Below, piece after piece: positions 37,339-47,272 of a stretch of 64,000 nt of DNA (the first letter of the stretch is position 1; every line of letters starts with the position of its first letter). The notes beneath the pieces were generated by a model. It saw nothing but the letters and a program-made list of their open reading frames with translations, was not told where the DNA came from and did no database searches. The position numbers were made by a program, and so were the translations under genes. Source of the stretch: Ectopseudomonas alcaliphila (GTDB taxonomy: Bacteria > Pseudomonadota > Gammaproteobacteria > Pseudomonadales > Pseudomonadaceae); the NCBI RefSeq assembly GCF_900101755.1, contig NZ_FNAE01000001.1:310001-374000 (forward strand), read 5' to 3'.

Positions 37339-38781
37339 CTACATCAGGAAGATCGACGCCAGCCCCAGGAAGATGAAGAAACCGCCGCTGTCGGTCATGG
37401 CGGTGATCATCACGCTGGCTCCCATGGCCGGGTCGCGCCCCAGGCGTGCCAGGGTCATGGGGATCAGCACCCCCATCAGCGCCGCCAGCAGCAGGTTGAG
37501 AGTCATCGCCGTGGTCATCACCACGCCCAGCGACCAGCTGCCGTAGAGCGCATAGGCAACAGCACCGATCACCCCGCCCCAGAGAATGCCGTTGATCAGG
37601 GATACGCCAAGCTCCTTGCGCAGCAGGCGCTTGGTATTGCCGGTGCTGACCTGATCCAGCGCCATGGCGCGTACGATCATGGTGATGGTCTGGTTACCCG
37701 AGTTACCGCCGATACCGGCGACGATGGGCATCAACGCCGCCAGCGCCACCAGCTTCTCGATCGAACCCTCGAACAGGCCGATCACCCGCGAGGCCAGGAA
37801 CGCGGTGACCAGGTTGATCGCCAGCCAGGCCCAACGGTTGCGCACCGACTTCCACACCGAGGCGAAGATATCTTCCTCCTCGCGCAGACCGGCCATGTTC
37901 AGCACTTCGCTTTCGCTTTCCTCACGGATCAGGTCGACCATCTCGTCGATGGTCAGACGGCCAATCAGCTTGCCGTTCTTGTCCACCACCGGGGCGGAAA
38001 TCAGGTCGTAACGCTCGAAGGCCTGGGCGGCGTCGTAGCCGTCCTCATCCGGGTGGAAGCTCACCGGATCGTCGGCCATGACCTCGCCGACCTGCTTTTC
38101 CGGGTCGTTGACCAGCAGGCGCTTGATCGGCAGCACACCCTTGAGCACGCCGTCATAGTCGACCACGAACAGCTTGTCGGTATGCCCTGGCAGCTCCTTG
38201 AGGCGGCGCAGGTAACGCAACACCACCTCCAGGCTGACGTCTTCACGGATGGTGACCATCTCGAAGTCCATCAGCGCACCGACCTGATCCTCCTCGTAGG
38301 ACAGCGCCGAGCGCACACGCTCGCGCTGCTGCGCATCGAGGGTTTCCATCAGCTCGTGAACGACGTCGCGCGGCAGTTCCGGCGCCAGGTCGGCCAGTTC
38401 GTCGGCGTCCATGTCCTTGGCCGCGGCGAGAATCTCGTGATCGTCCATGTCGGCGATCAGGGTTTCGCGTACCGCGTCGGAGACTTCCAGCAGAATGTCG
38501 CCGTCACGCTCGGCCTTGACCAGTTGCCAGACAGTCAGACGGTCATCGAGCGGCAGGGCTTCGAGGATGTGAGCGATATCGGCGGGGTGCACATCGTCGA
38601 GCTTGCGTTGCAGCTCGACGAGATTCTGCCGATGCACCAGGTTCTCGACCCGGTCTTGGTGCTGGCCTTCCTGACGATGGGTCAGGTCTTCGACCAGTTT
38701 GTGCCGATGCAGCAGTTCGATCACCTGGGCCAGGCGATCCTGCAAGCTCTCTTGCGGCTTTTTGGCTTCTACTTCAGTCAT
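37339..38781 (-). CDS. mgtE: Magnesium transporter MgtE
   Basis: A 480-residue channel: cytoplasmic N domain with superhelical repeats (DVHPADIAHILEALPLDDRLTVWQL), two CBS domains (about residues 150-275) that sense magnesium, a plug helix, and five membrane helices with the pore signature (GIGGNSGNQTITMIVRAMALDQ). ATG 38781 has GGAG seven bases upstream. It converges with the NTF2-like gene six bases away. I saw no magnesium riboswitch upstream. Confidence 0.95.
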   Translation of the reverse strand: MTEVEAKKPQESLQDRLAQVIELLHRHKLVEDLTHRQEGQHQDRVENLVHRQNLVELQRKLDDVHPADIAHILEALPLDDRLTVWQLVKAERDGDILLEVSDAVRETLIADMDDHEILAAAKDMDADELADLAPELPRDVVHELMETLDAQQRERVRSALSYEEDQVGALMDFEMVTIREDVSLEVVLRYLRRLKELPGHTDKLFVVDYDGVLKGVLPIKRLLVNDPEKQVGEVMADDPVSFHPDEDGYDAAQAFERYDLISAPVVDKNGKLIGRLTIDEMVDLIREESESEVLNMAGLREEEDIFASVWKSVRNRWAWLAINLVTAFLASRVIGLFEGSIEKLVALAALMPIVAGIGGNSGNQTITMIVRAMALDQVSTGNTKRLLRKELGVSLINGILWGGVIGAVAYALYGSWSLGVVMTTAMTLNLLLAALMGVLIPMTLARLGRDPAMGASVMITAMTDSGGFFIFLGLASIFLM

Positions 38782-39104
38782 AGCGCGCTCCACCCCCAGT
38801 TGGCGGGCACGCCAAAGGGGATCAATCAGGTCTTACACGATTGTGCGATGGGAGTATTGAGTAACTACTGGGTAAGTCCATGGTGGTATTCCACAAGCCC
38901 CGGCGGGGCTGACGCGGCGAATGATAACACCGCAAAACAGCTTTGTACGTGACAAAAGCGCGGCAAGAACAATTGCTTGCATCACAAACTTCGATCTCGC
39001 ATGAAAACCTGGTTATGCGACGCTGGCCAGTCGCGCCAGGGCACCCTGGCGAGCGCGAAAAAACGGTCTAACCTGAAGCAGGCAAACGTCATGGAGGACG
39101 AGTC
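38782..39104. other. Divergent intergenic region, mgtE and DUF4124 gene
   Basis: These 323 bases must hold both promoters. A short hairpin AGCCCC-GGC-GGGGCT lies at about 38896-38910 in the mgtE leader without a T run. No further gene, tRNA or repeat is visible. The SD GGAGGA directly precedes the plus-strand gene. Confidence 0.45.
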
Positions 39105-39599
39105 ATGCGAGGAAAGCACTTCGCAGCGCTATTGGCCGCTGCGCTTCTCTACCCTATTGAAGACAGCTCGGCCGCCAGCGTGTTCCGCTGCGTCGACGCT
39201 GACGGCCATATCACCTTCACCCGTCACGGCTGCGCTGCCGATCAGGAGCAGCATCTGCAGGATGCACGCAACCATACGCCCAGCAGTGGCAAGGCAATCC
39301 CCCTGGCCGACCCAGGCCGACGCGCGACAACCGCCTCGGCAAGCAGTAGCGAGGTGGTCATCGTCGGTCAACAGGACGATGGCTGCGGCAATCTGCTGAC
39401 CAGCAGCGAAAGGCGCCAGGCAATCATCCGCAAGGAAGTGCGCCGCGGCATGAGCCGTGCCGACGTGGAAAACAGCCTGGGCAAACCGGACCGAGTCACA
39501 GCCAGCAACGGGCAGCAGCGCTATCACTACCGCGAAAAACGCAAAGGCGGCAGTAGTCGGCAGGTCAGCTTCGACGAAGCCGGCTGCGTGAAGAAATGA
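39105..39599 (+). CDS. Exported DUF4124 / SmpA-OmlA-like protein
   Basis: A 164-residue protein with an N-terminal signal sequence (MRGKHFAALLAAALLYPIEDSSAA). A short DUF4124 domain follows (VFRCVDADGHITFT), then a linker. A C-terminal SmpA/OmlA-like segment (RRGMSRADVENSLGKPDRVTASNGQQRYHYR) resembles the BamE fold. There is no lipobox Cys, so it is probably soluble in the periplasm. The joining of these two domains is common in pseudomonads, but its role is unknown. Confidence 0.85.
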   Translation: MRGKHFAALLAAALLYPIEDSSAASVFRCVDADGHITFTRHGCAADQEQHLQDARNHTPSSGKAIPLADPGRRATTASASSSEVVIVGQQDDGCGNLLTSSERRQAIIRKEVRRGMSRADVENSLGKPDRVTASNGQQRYHYREKRKGGSSRQVSFDEAGCVKK

Positions 39600-39602
39600 C
39601 GG

Positions 39603-39637
39603 GCAAAAAAAAGGGCCTGCATTGCTGCAGGCCCTTT
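39603..39637. terminator. Bidirectional terminator between DUF4124 gene and tRNA-Arg
   Basis: AAGGGCCTGCA-TTGC-TGCAGGCCCTT (39611-39636), preceded by eight As, gives an 11-bp stem. On the minus strand it ends in a T run and terminates the tRNA transcript; on the plus strand it may end the DUF4124 mRNA. Confidence 0.9.
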
Positions 39638-39642
39638 CGGTA

Positions 39643-39719
39643 TGGCGGACTCAGGAGGATTCGAACCTCCGACCGCTCGGTTCGTAGCCGAGTACTCTAT
39701 CCAGCTGAGCTATGAGTCC
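39643..39719 (-). tRNA. tRNA-Arg (ACG), copy 1
   Basis: The 77-base cloverleaf has acceptor arms GGACTCA/TGAGTCC, anticodon loop CTACGAA (anticodon ACG), T loop TTCGAAT and an encoded CCA. The wobble A becomes inosine and reads CGU, CGC and CGA. It is identical in its mature part to the copy 149 bases away. Confidence 0.97.
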
Positions 39720-39755
39720 GTTTGGCGCTTTTAGACCAGATCACCACTGGTTGAA

Positions 39756-39786
39756 ACAAAATGGCTTGCAGCGATGCAAGCCATTT
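39756..39786 (-). terminator. Hairpin between the two tRNA-Arg genes
   Basis: AATGGCTTGCA-TCGC-TGCAAGCCATT read on the minus strand, followed by TTGTTTC. It could be a weak terminator or a processing signal in the tRNA transcript. Confidence 0.55.
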
Positions 39787-39791
39787 GAATA

Positions 39792-39868
39792 TGGCGGACT
39801 CAGGAGGATTCGAACCTCCGACCGCTCGGTTCGTAGCCGAGTACTCTATCCAGCTGAGCTATGAGTCC
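39792..39868 (-). tRNA. tRNA-Arg (ACG), copy 2
   Basis: Same 77-base sequence, anticodon ACG and encoded CCA as copy 1. About 30 bases of 5' flank (GCTTTTA-ACCAGATCACC-CTGGTTGA) are also shared, so the pair arose by tandem duplication of a roughly 149-base unit. Confidence 0.97.
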
Positions 39869-39939
39869 GGTCGGTGCTTTTATACCAGATCACCTCTGGT
39901 TGATTCGCCAGCCCGGCTTACACCTGACTCGCTGAATAA

Positions 39940-40030
39940 TGGCGGAGAAGGGGGGATTCGAACCCCCGACACCCTTTTGAGGTGTACTCCCTTAGCAGGG
40001 GAGCGCCTTCGGCCACTCGGCCACCTCTCC
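39940..40030 (-). tRNA. tRNA-Ser (GCT)
   Basis: A 91-base class II tRNA: acceptor GGAGAGG/CTTCTCC, anticodon loop CTGCTAA (anticodon GCT, reading AGC and AGU), a long variable arm (TACACCTCAAAAGGGTGT) and an encoded CCA. It lies 61 bases after rsmA, the standard Pseudomonas order. Confidence 0.97.
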
Positions 40031-40091
40031 GCAACACGGGGCGCATGATAAACATGTTTTCCCCGTTTGCAAACAGAAATTTGTAGAAAAA

Positions 40092-40277
40092 TTAGTGGCT
40101 TGGTTCGTCACCCTTCTCTTTCTGGATGCGCTGGTAGATTTCTTCACGGTGCACGGCAACCTCTTTCGGCGCATTGACACCAATGCGCACCTGGTTACCT
40201 TTCACACCCAACACGGTGACAGTCACATCATCACCGACCATCAGGGTCTCTCCGACCCGGCGAGTCAGAATCAGCAT
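40092..40277 (-). CDS. rsmA: RsmA/CsrA translational regulator
   Basis: A 61-residue homodimeric RNA-binding protein that blocks ribosome binding at GGA motifs and controls biofilm, motility and secretion genes. It begins [24 protein letters not shown], with RNA-contact residues Leu4, Arg6, Arg7 at the start and [12 protein letters not shown] (Arg44 region) near the end. It lies downstream of lysC but separated by a terminator, so it has its own promoter in the 40278-40420 gap. Confidence 0.97.
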
Positions 40278-40419
40278 TCCTTTCTCCTCAACGGATTACA
40301 TTTTCAGGACAACAGTCTGCAAAAAGAAAATGGTGCCGGCCTCCTGCTAAATCAAGCCTGAAAGCCTCCACCCAAGTATTGACCAGCCCGCGTAGAAAGA
40401 AAGTTCCCACGTGTCAGTC

Positions 40420-40455
40420 AAAAAGACGAAAGGCGCGGAACCAGCCGCGCCTTTC
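40420..40455 (-). terminator. Rho-independent terminator after lysC
   Basis: GAAAGGCGCGG-(6 bases)-CCGCGCCTTTC (40428-40438 and 40445-40455) followed on the minus strand by GTCTTTTTGAC. It separates lysC from rsmA. Confidence 0.85.
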
Positions 40456-40467
40456 AAATCAGTTGAA

Positions 40468-41706
40468 TCACTCGCCCTGTCGGGCCGGGGCATCCAGCTC
40501 GAAGGCGGTATGCAGAGCGCGAACCGCCAGCTCCAGATACTTCTCTTCGATGACGACGGACACCTTGATCTCCGAGGTGGAGATCATCTGAATGTTGATG
40601 GTCTCCTTGGCCAGGGCTTCGAACATGCGGCTGGCAACGCCGGCGTGGGAACGCATGCCGACACCGACGATGGAAACCTTGGCGATATTGGTGTCGCCGA
40701 CCACTTCACGGGCGCCCAGCTCGTCCGCAGTCTTCTGCAGCACGCCCAGGGCGTTGTTGTAGTCGTTGCGGTGCACGGTGAAGGTGAAATCGGTGGTGTT
40801 ATCGTGCGAGACGTTCTGCACGATCATGTCCACTTCGATGTTGGCCGCGCTGATCGGGCCGAGAATCTTGAAGGCGATGCCGGGGATATCCGGTACCCCA
40901 CGGATGGTCAGCTTGGCTTCGTCGCGATTGAAAGCGATGCCGGAAATGATCGGCTGTTCCATGGATTCCTCTTCATCAAGGGTAATGAGGGTGCCCGGCC
41001 CCTCCTGGAAGCTGTGCAGGACGCGCAGCGGGACGTTGTACTTGCCGGCGAACTCCACCGAACGAATCTGCAGCACCTTGGAGCCGAGGCTGGCCATTTC
41101 CAGCATCTCTTCGAAGGTGATCTTTTCCAGGCGCTGGGCCTTGGGTACAACGCGCGGGTCAGTGGTATAGACACCATCGACGTCGGTGTAGATCTGGCAC
41201 TCATCGGCCTTCAGCGCCGCAGCCAGGGCCACACCGGTGGTGTCGGAACCGCCACGACCGAGGGTGGTGATGTTGCCGTGCTCGTCGACCCCCTGGAAAC
41301 CGGCGACGACGACGACGCGACCGGCCTTGAGGTCAGCGCGAATCTTCTGGTCATCGATCTGCAGAATGCGCGCCTTGTTGTGCGCGCTGTCGGTGAGAAT
41401 GCGCACCTGGTTGCCGGTGTAGGACACCGCTGGCACACCACGCTTGATCAGCGCCATGGCCAGCAGGGCAATGGTCACCTGCTCACCGGTGGACACCATG
41501 ACATCCAGCTCACGCGCAACCGGCTCGCCATCGGTGATCTGTTTGGCCAGATCGATCAGGCGGTTGGTTTCGCCGCTCATGGCGGAAACCACGACGACGA
41601 TGTCGTCACCGTTCTCGCGGAACTTCTTCACCTTGTCGGCTACCTGCGCGATACGCTCGATGGTGCCGACGGAGGTGCCCCCAAACTTCTGTACGATCAA
41701 AGCCAT
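40468..41706 (-). CDS. lysC: Aspartate kinase
   Basis: It phosphorylates aspartate as the first step to Lys, Thr, Met and diaminopimelate. The 412-residue monofunctional form has the kinase motif VQKFGGTSVGT at residues 5-15, RGGSDTTGVALAAAL, and two C-terminal ACT domains (for example ISGIAFNRDEAKLTIRGVPDIPG) for feedback inhibition. Start ATG 41706; the reading upstream is not conserved. It lies 101 bases after alaS, an arrangement conserved in Pseudomonas. Confidence 0.97.
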   Translation of the reverse strand: MALIVQKFGGTSVGTIERIAQVADKVKKFRENGDDIVVVVSAMSGETNRLIDLAKQITDGEPVARELDVMVSTGEQVTIALLAMALIKRGVPAVSYTGNQVRILTDSAHNKARILQIDDQKIRADLKAGRVVVVAGFQGVDEHGNITTLGRGGSDTTGVALAAALKADECQIYTDVDGVYTTDPRVVPKAQRLEKITFEEMLEMASLGSKVLQIRSVEFAGKYNVPLRVLHSFQEGPGTLITLDEEESMEQPIISGIAFNRDEAKLTIRGVPDIPGIAFKILGPISAANIEVDMIVQNVSHDNTTDFTFTVHRNDYNNALGVLQKTADELGAREVVGDTNIAKVSIVGVGMRSHAGVASRMFEALAKETINIQMISTSEIKVSVVIEEKYLELAVRALHTAFELDAPARQGE

Positions 41707-41807
41707 TTCAAAAAGCCGCCTGATTCCTCGAAGGGCGCCCATTAAACCCGCATCGGGTCATACTGCCAAGGCCCGCCGGGCGCACTGCGGGCCCCGCTTG
41801 CCAACTG

Positions 41808-44432
41808 TTACAGGCCCTGTTCGACGAAAGTAGCAGCCAGTGCCAGTGCTTCGTCCAGCTTGCCGGCATCGACGCCGCCGCCCTGAGCCATGTCCGGGCG
41901 ACCACCGCCCTTGCCACCCACGGCAGCGGCGGCCTGACGCATCAGGTCGCCAGCCTTGAGCTTGGCGGTCAGATCCTGGGTCACACCGGCGACCAGCACC
42001 ACCTTCTCGTCGAACACGCCGCCGAGCAGGATCACGGCGCTGCCCAGCTTGTTCTTCAACTGGTCGACCAGCGCCAGCAGCGCCTTGCCGTCCAGACCAT
42101 CGAGACGCGCAGCCAGCACCTTGGCGCCCTTGACGTCCACGGCCGAACCGGCCAGGTCGTTACCGGCAGCGCTGGCGGCCTTGGCCTTGAGCTGCTCCAG
42201 CTCCTTTTCCAACTGACGGTTGCGCTCGATCAGGGCCGAGAGCTTGTCCAGCACGTTGTCGCGGCTGCCCTTGACCAGGGAAGCGGCTTCCTTGAGCTGC
42301 TCCTCGGCACCGTTGAGCCAGGCCAGCGCAGCGGCGCCAGTGACCGCTTCGATACGACGCACGCCAGCGGCCACACCGCCTTCGCTGGTGATCTTGAACA
42401 GACCGATGTCGCCGGTACGCGATACGTGGGTACCACCGCACAGCTCGACGGAGAAGTCGCCGCCCATGCTCAGCACGCGCACCTGGTCGCCATACTTCTC
42501 GCCGAACAGCGCCATGGCGCCCTTGGCCTTGGCGGTCTCGATGTCGGTTTCCTCGGTCTCGACCTCGGAGTTCTTGCGAATCTCGGCGTTGACGATGTCT
42601 TCCAGCTGCTTCAGTTGCTCGGGCTTGATCGCCTCGAAGTGGCTGAAGTCGAAACGCAGGCGCTGACTGTCGACCAGCGAGCCTTTCTGCTGTACGTGAT
42701 CGCCCAGCACCTGACGCAGCGCGGCGTGCAGCAGGTGAGTCGCGGAATGGTTCAGCGCGGTCGCCTGGCGCACACCGGCTTCGGCTTCGGCCTTGACGCT
42801 GGTGCCGACGCTCAGGCCGCCCTTGACCACCACACCGTGGTGCAGGAAGGCGCCGCCGGCCTTGGTGGTGTCACGTACGTCGAAGCGCACGCCAGCACTT
42901 TCGAGGTAGCCGCAGTCGCCGATCTGGCCACCGGATTCGGCGTAGAACGGGGTCTGATCCAGCACCACCACGCCCTCCTCGCCTTCGGCGAGGCTGTCGA
43001 CCGCAGCGCCGGCTTTGAACAGGGCAATGATCTTGCCGCTGCCGCTGGTGCCTTCGTAGCCGAGGAAGCGAGTATCACTGTCGACCTTGACCAGCGCGTT
43101 GTAGTCCATGCCGAAGGCGCTGGCGGAACGGGCGCGCTCGCGCTGCGCCTCCATCTCACGCTCGAAGCCTTCTTCATCCACCGACAGCTCGCGCTCGCGG
43201 GCGATGTCGGCGGTCAGATCAACCGGGAAGCCGTAGGTGTCGTAAAGCTTGAACACCACATCACCCGGAATGACCGAGCCCTGCAGACCGGCCAGATCCT
43301 GCTCGAGAATCTTCAGGCCCTGCTCCAGGGTCTTGGCGAACTGCTCTTCTTCGGTCTTCAGCACGCGCTCGATGTGCGCCTGCTGCTGCTTGAGCTCAGG
43401 GAAGGCTTCGCCCATCTCGGCCACCAGGGCGGCGACGATCTGGTAGAAGAAGCTGCCCTTGGCGCCCAGCTTGTTACCGTGACGGCAGGCACGACGCACG
43501 ATGCGGCGCAGCACGTAGCCACGACCCTCGTTGGACGGGGTGACGCCGTCGGCGATCAGGAAGCTGCAGGAACGGATGTGATCCGCCACCACTTTCAGCG
43601 AGGCCTGGCCTTCGTTGGCGCAGCCAATGGCCTTGGCCGAGGCGGCCAGCAGGTTCTGGAACAGGTCGATCTCGTAGTTCGAGTTCACATGCTGCAGCAC
43701 GGCGCTGATGCGTTCCAGGCCCATGCCAGTGTCCACGCTCGGTGCCGGCAGCGGGTGCAGCACGCCATCCGCGGTTCGGTTGAACTGCATGAACACGTTG
43801 TTCCAGATCTCGATGTAGCGGTCGCCATCTTCTTCCGGGCTGCCGGGCGGGCCGCCCCAGATGTGCTCGCCATGATCGAAGAAGATCTCGGTGCACGGGC
43901 CGCACGGGCCGGTGTCGCCCATCGCCCAGAAGTTGTCGGAAGCGTACGGTGCGCCCTTGTTGTCGCCGATGCGGATCATGCGCTCGGCCGGAACACCGAT
44001 TTCCTTGTTCCAGATGTCATAGGCCTCGTCATCGGTGGCGTAGACGGTGACCCAGAGCTTGTCCTTGGGCAGGTTCAGCCACTTGTCGGAAGTCAGGAAC
44101 TCCCAGGCGTAATGAATGGCATCGCGCTTGAAGTAGTCACCGAAGCTGAAGTTGCCCAGCATTTCGAAGAAGGTGTGATGGCGCGCGGTGTAACCGACGT
44201 TTTCCAGGTCGTTGTGCTTGCCGCCGGCACGCACGCACTTCTGGCTGGTGGTGGCGCGGGTGTAGGCGCGCTTTTCCAGGCCCAGGAAGCAGTCCTTGAA
44301 CTGGTTCATGCCCGCGTTGGTGAACAGCAGGGTCGGGTCGTTCGCCGGGATCAGCGAGCTGGAAGCGACACGGGTGTGCCCTTTTTCTTCGAAGAAGCTC
44401 AGGAAGGCTTCACGGATTTCTGCGCTTTTCAT
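41808..44432 (-). CDS. alaS: Alanine-tRNA ligase
   Basis: The 874-residue class II synthetase includes motif 2 region [18 protein letters not shown], the editing-site [12 protein letters not shown] (HxxxH) and [13 protein letters not shown] (C/H zinc site), and a C-terminal DHHA1 domain with [15 protein letters not shown]. Editing removes Ser and Gly from tRNA-Ala. ATG 44432 begins [19 protein letters not shown]. recX/recA do not lie upstream here; ltaE does. Confidence 0.98.
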   Translation of the reverse strand: MKSAEIREAFLSFFEEKGHTRVASSSLIPANDPTLLFTNAGMNQFKDCFLGLEKRAYTRATTSQKCVRAGGKHNDLENVGYTARHHTFFEMLGNFSFGDYFKRDAIHYAWEFLTSDKWLNLPKDKLWVTVYATDDEAYDIWNKEIGVPAERMIRIGDNKGAPYASDNFWAMGDTGPCGPCTEIFFDHGEHIWGGPPGSPEEDGDRYIEIWNNVFMQFNRTADGVLHPLPAPSVDTGMGLERISAVLQHVNSNYEIDLFQNLLAASAKAIGCANEGQASLKVVADHIRSCSFLIADGVTPSNEGRGYVLRRIVRRACRHGNKLGAKGSFFYQIVAALVAEMGEAFPELKQQQAHIERVLKTEEEQFAKTLEQGLKILEQDLAGLQGSVIPGDVVFKLYDTYGFPVDLTADIARERELSVDEEGFEREMEAQRERARSASAFGMDYNALVKVDSDTRFLGYEGTSGSGKIIALFKAGAAVDSLAEGEEGVVVLDQTPFYAESGGQIGDCGYLESAGVRFDVRDTTKAGGAFLHHGVVVKGGLSVGTSVKAEAEAGVRQATALNHSATHLLHAALRQVLGDHVQQKGSLVDSQRLRFDFSHFEAIKPEQLKQLEDIVNAEIRKNSEVETEETDIETAKAKGAMALFGEKYGDQVRVLSMGGDFSVELCGGTHVSRTGDIGLFKITSEGGVAAGVRRIEAVTGAAALAWLNGAEEQLKEAASLVKGSRDNVLDKLSALIERNRQLEKELEQLKAKAASAAGNDLAGSAVDVKGAKVLAARLDGLDGKALLALVDQLKNKLGSAVILLGGVFDEKVVLVAGVTQDLTAKLKAGDLMRQAAAAVGGKGGGRPDMAQGGGVDAGKLDEALALAATFVEQGL

Positions 44433-44699
44433 AGGGATATCCACGGAATCAGGCGGCCACGGCAAAGCCGGCGAAGCAGACAAAGTGAAAACGTAGCGAG
44501 CGAAGGTCAGGCAAGGCAAAAAACGGAGAAGAAGCGCAGTTTACGAGTTGTAAATGAGCATTCTGAGCCGGTTTTTAACGCAGCATGACCGAGCGCAGTA
44601 GTTTTCACGCAGTCTGCAAAGGGCCGCATTATATCGGGCCCACCGCGCGCGGCTAGTACCTTGTTGATAGCCGACAGCTATGAACTGTCGGCATATTGC
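44433..44699. other. Gap between ltaE and alaS
   Basis: 267 bases, somewhat A-rich, with no ORF, REP or obvious terminator. It should contain the alaS promoter; I could not pick a single convincing core promoter. Confidence 0.4.
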
Positions 44700-45704
44700 T
44701 CAATGAGAGCGGAAAGCGGCGAACGCCTCGATCACACGCTCGATATCTGCGCTGTCAACATCCAGATGAGTGACCAGGCGCAGCCGCGGCGCCGCGCTGA
44801 CGACGATACCGCGCTCGGCCATGAAGGACTTGATCTGCTCAGCACGCTCGCCGAGCTGCACATAGACCATATTGGTTTGCACTGGCTCGACGCTGTAGCC
44901 CAGTTCGGCCAGGGCGCCGCCCAGATGCGCCGCGTTGGCGTGGTCATCGGCCAGACGCTGAACCTGATGCTGCAGCGCATACAAGCACGCCGCTGCCAAT
45001 CCACCCGCCTGACGCATGCCGCCGCCGACCATTTTGCGCAGACGGCGTGCCTTGGCGATCAAGGCGGCGCTGCCGCAAAGCACGGAGCCGACTGGCGCAC
45101 CGAGCCCCTTGGACAGGCATACCGAGACCGAATCGAAGTGCTGGGTGATCTCGCGCGCCGGCACGCCGAGCTTGACCGCCGCGTTGTACAGGCGGGCGCC
45201 ATCGAGGTGCAGGCTCAGGCCACGACGCCGAGTGAGTTCACGGGCGGCGGCCAGGTAGTCGAGCGGCAGCACCTTGCCCTGCATGGTGTTTTCCAGGGCC
45301 AGCAAGCGGGTGCGGGCGAAGTGGAAGTCATCCTGCTTGATCGCCGCTTCGACCTTGGCCAGATCCAGCGAGCCGTCGGCTTCACCGTCGATCGGCTGCG
45401 GCTGAATGGAACCGAGCACGGCCGCGCCGCCGCCTTCGTACTTGTAGGTGTGCGCCTGCTGGCCGACGATGTATTCGTCACCCCGTTCGCAATGAGCCAT
45501 CAGGCCGAGCAGGTTGCTCATGGTGCCGGAGGGGACGAACAGCGCCGCCGCGAAGCCCAGCTCATTGGCCAGCCAGGTCTCCAGACGGTTTACCGTGGGG
45601 TCTTCGCCATAGACATCGTCACCCAGCTCGGCAGCCATCATGGCTTCGCGCATGGCAGCGGTGGGTTGGGTGACGGTGTCGCTACGCAGGTCGATCAGGG
45701 GCAT
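44700..45704 (-). CDS. ltaE: Low-specificity L-threonine aldolase
   Basis: A PLP enzyme that splits L-threonine and L-allo-threonine to glycine and acetaldehyde. The 334 residues have the fold-type I pattern: [12 protein letters not shown] start, HTYKYEGGG (His stacks on PLP), [12 protein letters not shown] (Asp) and [14 protein letters not shown], whose Lys binds PLP. ATG 45704. The surrounding order aruE, ltaE, alaS, lysC, rsmA matches other pseudomonads. Confidence 0.94.
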   Translation of the reverse strand: MPLIDLRSDTVTQPTAAMREAMMAAELGDDVYGEDPTVNRLETWLANELGFAAALFVPSGTMSNLLGLMAHCERGDEYIVGQQAHTYKYEGGGAAVLGSIQPQPIDGEADGSLDLAKVEAAIKQDDFHFARTRLLALENTMQGKVLPLDYLAAARELTRRRGLSLHLDGARLYNAAVKLGVPAREITQHFDSVSVCLSKGLGAPVGSVLCGSAALIAKARRLRKMVGGGMRQAGGLAAACLYALQHQVQRLADDHANAAHLGGALAELGYSVEPVQTNMVYVQLGERAEQIKSFMAERGIVVSAAPRLRLVTHLDVDSADIERVIEAFAAFRSH

Positions 45705-45808
45705 GACAGGCTTTCCCGGCAATTGGCGAAAGGCTCATGCTAAAGAGGTCGCGGAGACTCCCACAAGATACAGTTGAGGCGAAATCTTGCGACACGGGCG
45801 GTGAGATT

Positions 45809-45867
45809 GTAGGAGCGGTTTCAGCCGCGATCCGCTGTAATCGCATCGCGGCTAAAGCCCCTCCCAC
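45809..45867. repeat. REPIN between astE and ltaE
   Basis: Inverted GTAGGAGCGGTTTCAGCC and GGCTAAAGCCCCTCCCAC arms around about 20 bases, ending nine bases before the astE stop codon. Confidence 0.87.
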
Positions 45868-45875
45868 AGCAGTCG

Positions 45876-46889
45876 CTATACCAGGCCGGCGCCGTCGTCC
45901 GGGACGATCAGGATGGCCGCGCGCAGGCCATTCTTGACCTTGGGGTTGGGGAAGATGATCCGTGCGCCCCGCTCCTCCACTACCCAACGGCTGTCGGCGA
46001 TGTCTTCGGCGAGCAGGTAACCGGGCTCCAGTTCGGTGAAGTTTTCGATATCCGCCGGTAGGTGTAACTGAAAGCTGTCGCTGTGCTTGATCACTTCACG
46101 CGATACCGAAAACAGCTGTAAGCCATCGAGCGTCGGCTCGCCGCTGATCACGTCGCGCCCTTCGATCAGCGCGTGCAGCGCATTCTCCAGCAGATCGAGG
46201 TTGACCAATTCGTTCTGCCCGAAGGCACGCGCCTTGCCCAGCTCCAGAGTGAAGGCCTCGGCACCGAGCTGCGCATAGGTAAAGGCGCTGAAGGTGATCG
46301 ACGACTTGTTCTGCAGCAGCACCGCCTCGATGCCGGAAGCGCGCAGGCGCTCCAGCTCGCGACGCGAGTGGGCACGACCTTCCTGCCAGGGATAGAGGGC
46401 GAACTGCTCGATCTTCGAGCCGCGAATGGCGGTGTGCAGGTCGTAATGCAGGCGCGTGCGACCCGATTCCTTGCCGAAAAAAGTAGCGGCCAGATGCTCC
46501 AGATCGCAGGCACGAATGGCCTCGAAGCCGCTGGATTGCTCATGACGACCGCTGAACAGGCGATTGAGGTCCTGCTCGACATAACGCTCGCCGCGGCGCA
46601 TGGCCTCGGGGTTGCCGAACAGGAAGAGAATGCGCGCCGCCGGGTGGAGCTCGTTGCGCGCAATGCCGCGTAGCAGGCGGTCGAGCAGTTCGATGGGGGC
46701 GGTTTCGTTGCCGTGCACGCCGGCCGACAGCAGCAGGTCGAGACCATTGTCGCGCGCCGCAGGCGGAGTTACCTCCAGCGCGCCTTCATCGAGCCAGCGC
46801 AGACGCGTGCCATCGGGCGTCAGTTGAATCTTCGCCGACGGCTCATGGCCGGCCAGGGTCAGTTCAAGCAGTTTGCCGAGGGCAAGCAT
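45876..46889 (-). CDS. astE: Succinylglutamate desuccinylase (AruE/AstE)
   Basis: The last step of the arginine succinyltransferase pathway: N-succinylglutamate to glutamate and succinate. The 337-residue zinc carboxypeptidase-like enzyme has HGNETAP (zinc ligands His and Glu) and [11 protein letters not shown] (third ligand). ATG 46889 has AAGGAG six bases upstream. It is the last gene of the aru operon in this window, separated from the small gene before it by a palindromic repeat. Confidence 0.95.
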   Translation of the reverse strand: MLALGKLLELTLAGHEPSAKIQLTPDGTRLRWLDEGALEVTPPAARDNGLDLLLSAGVHGNETAPIELLDRLLRGIARNELHPAARILFLFGNPEAMRRGERYVEQDLNRLFSGRHEQSSGFEAIRACDLEHLAATFFGKESGRTRLHYDLHTAIRGSKIEQFALYPWQEGRAHSRRELERLRASGIEAVLLQNKSSITFSAFTYAQLGAEAFTLELGKARAFGQNELVNLDLLENALHALIEGRDVISGEPTLDGLQLFSVSREVIKHSDSFQLHLPADIENFTELEPGYLLAEDIADSRWVVEERGARIIFPNPKVKNGLRAAILIVPDDGAGLV

Positions 46890-46917
46890 CGAATACTCCT
46901 TGGTTCGCAGCATTCTT

Positions 46918-46958
46918 GTAGGGTGGGCTGAAGCGGAGCGCCGCCCGACTCACCCTAC
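46918..46958. repeat. Palindromic repeat between astE and the small aru-linked gene
   Basis: GTAGGGTGGGCTGAAGCGGAGCGCCGCCCGACTCACCCTAC-type imperfect palindrome, read as outer arms GTAGGGTGgG and cTCACCCTAC. It is a different family from the other REPs in the window. Confidence 0.65.
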
Positions 46959-46967
46959 AAGGTTCAA

Positions 46968-47246
46968 TCAGTGGTTGCAGTCAGGGCCGTGAACGTGATC
47001 ATCCTCGTCCATCTCCACCGGTTCCATCTCCAACTGCAAGCTGACCAGGTTGGTGGCCTGCGGGCGCAGCAGCAGATTGACGTACTCGGTATCGCCTTCA
47101 TCCACATCGACGCCGATCAGCAACTGATCGCCAACGGCCTGCACCCACAGTTCCTTGCCCTGCCAGACCACAGCAAAGCGGCTGCAGGAGGTCTCCAGCT
47201 GGGTGCCGTCGTTATCTTCAAGAATCAGTTGCAGAGCGTCGCTCAT
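46968..47246 (-). CDS. Small conserved protein of the aru operon
   Basis: A 92-residue acidic protein (MSDALQLILEDNDGTQLETSCSRFAVVWQGKELW...). Its C-terminus is rich in Asp, Glu and His (MDEDDHVHGPDCNH) and may bind metal. It occupies the same place, between the AstB and AstE genes, in other Pseudomonas aru operons and is sometimes labelled topoisomerase II without support. No function is assigned; it may be an accessory of the pathway. Confidence 0.8.
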   Translation of the reverse strand: MSDALQLILEDNDGTQLETSCSRFAVVWQGKELWVQAVGDQLLIGVDVDEGDTEYVNLLLRPQATNLVSLQLEMEPVEMDEDDHVHGPDCNH

Positions 47247-47272
47247 AAAATCTCCGGGAATCGAGGTTAGGT

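Noticed and set aside
38782-39104. Magnesium riboswitch before mgtE
   Set aside because: The leader has only one short hairpin and none of the M-box stems; pseudomonads are not known to use it.
39643-40030. Integration site of a genomic island at the tRNA genes
   Set aside because: tRNAs are common att sites, but there is no integrase and the flanking genes keep the usual Pseudomonas order.
41760-41800. Terminator after alaS
   Set aside because: GGCCCGC...GCGGGCC can form a stem but lacks a T run, so termination is doubtful.
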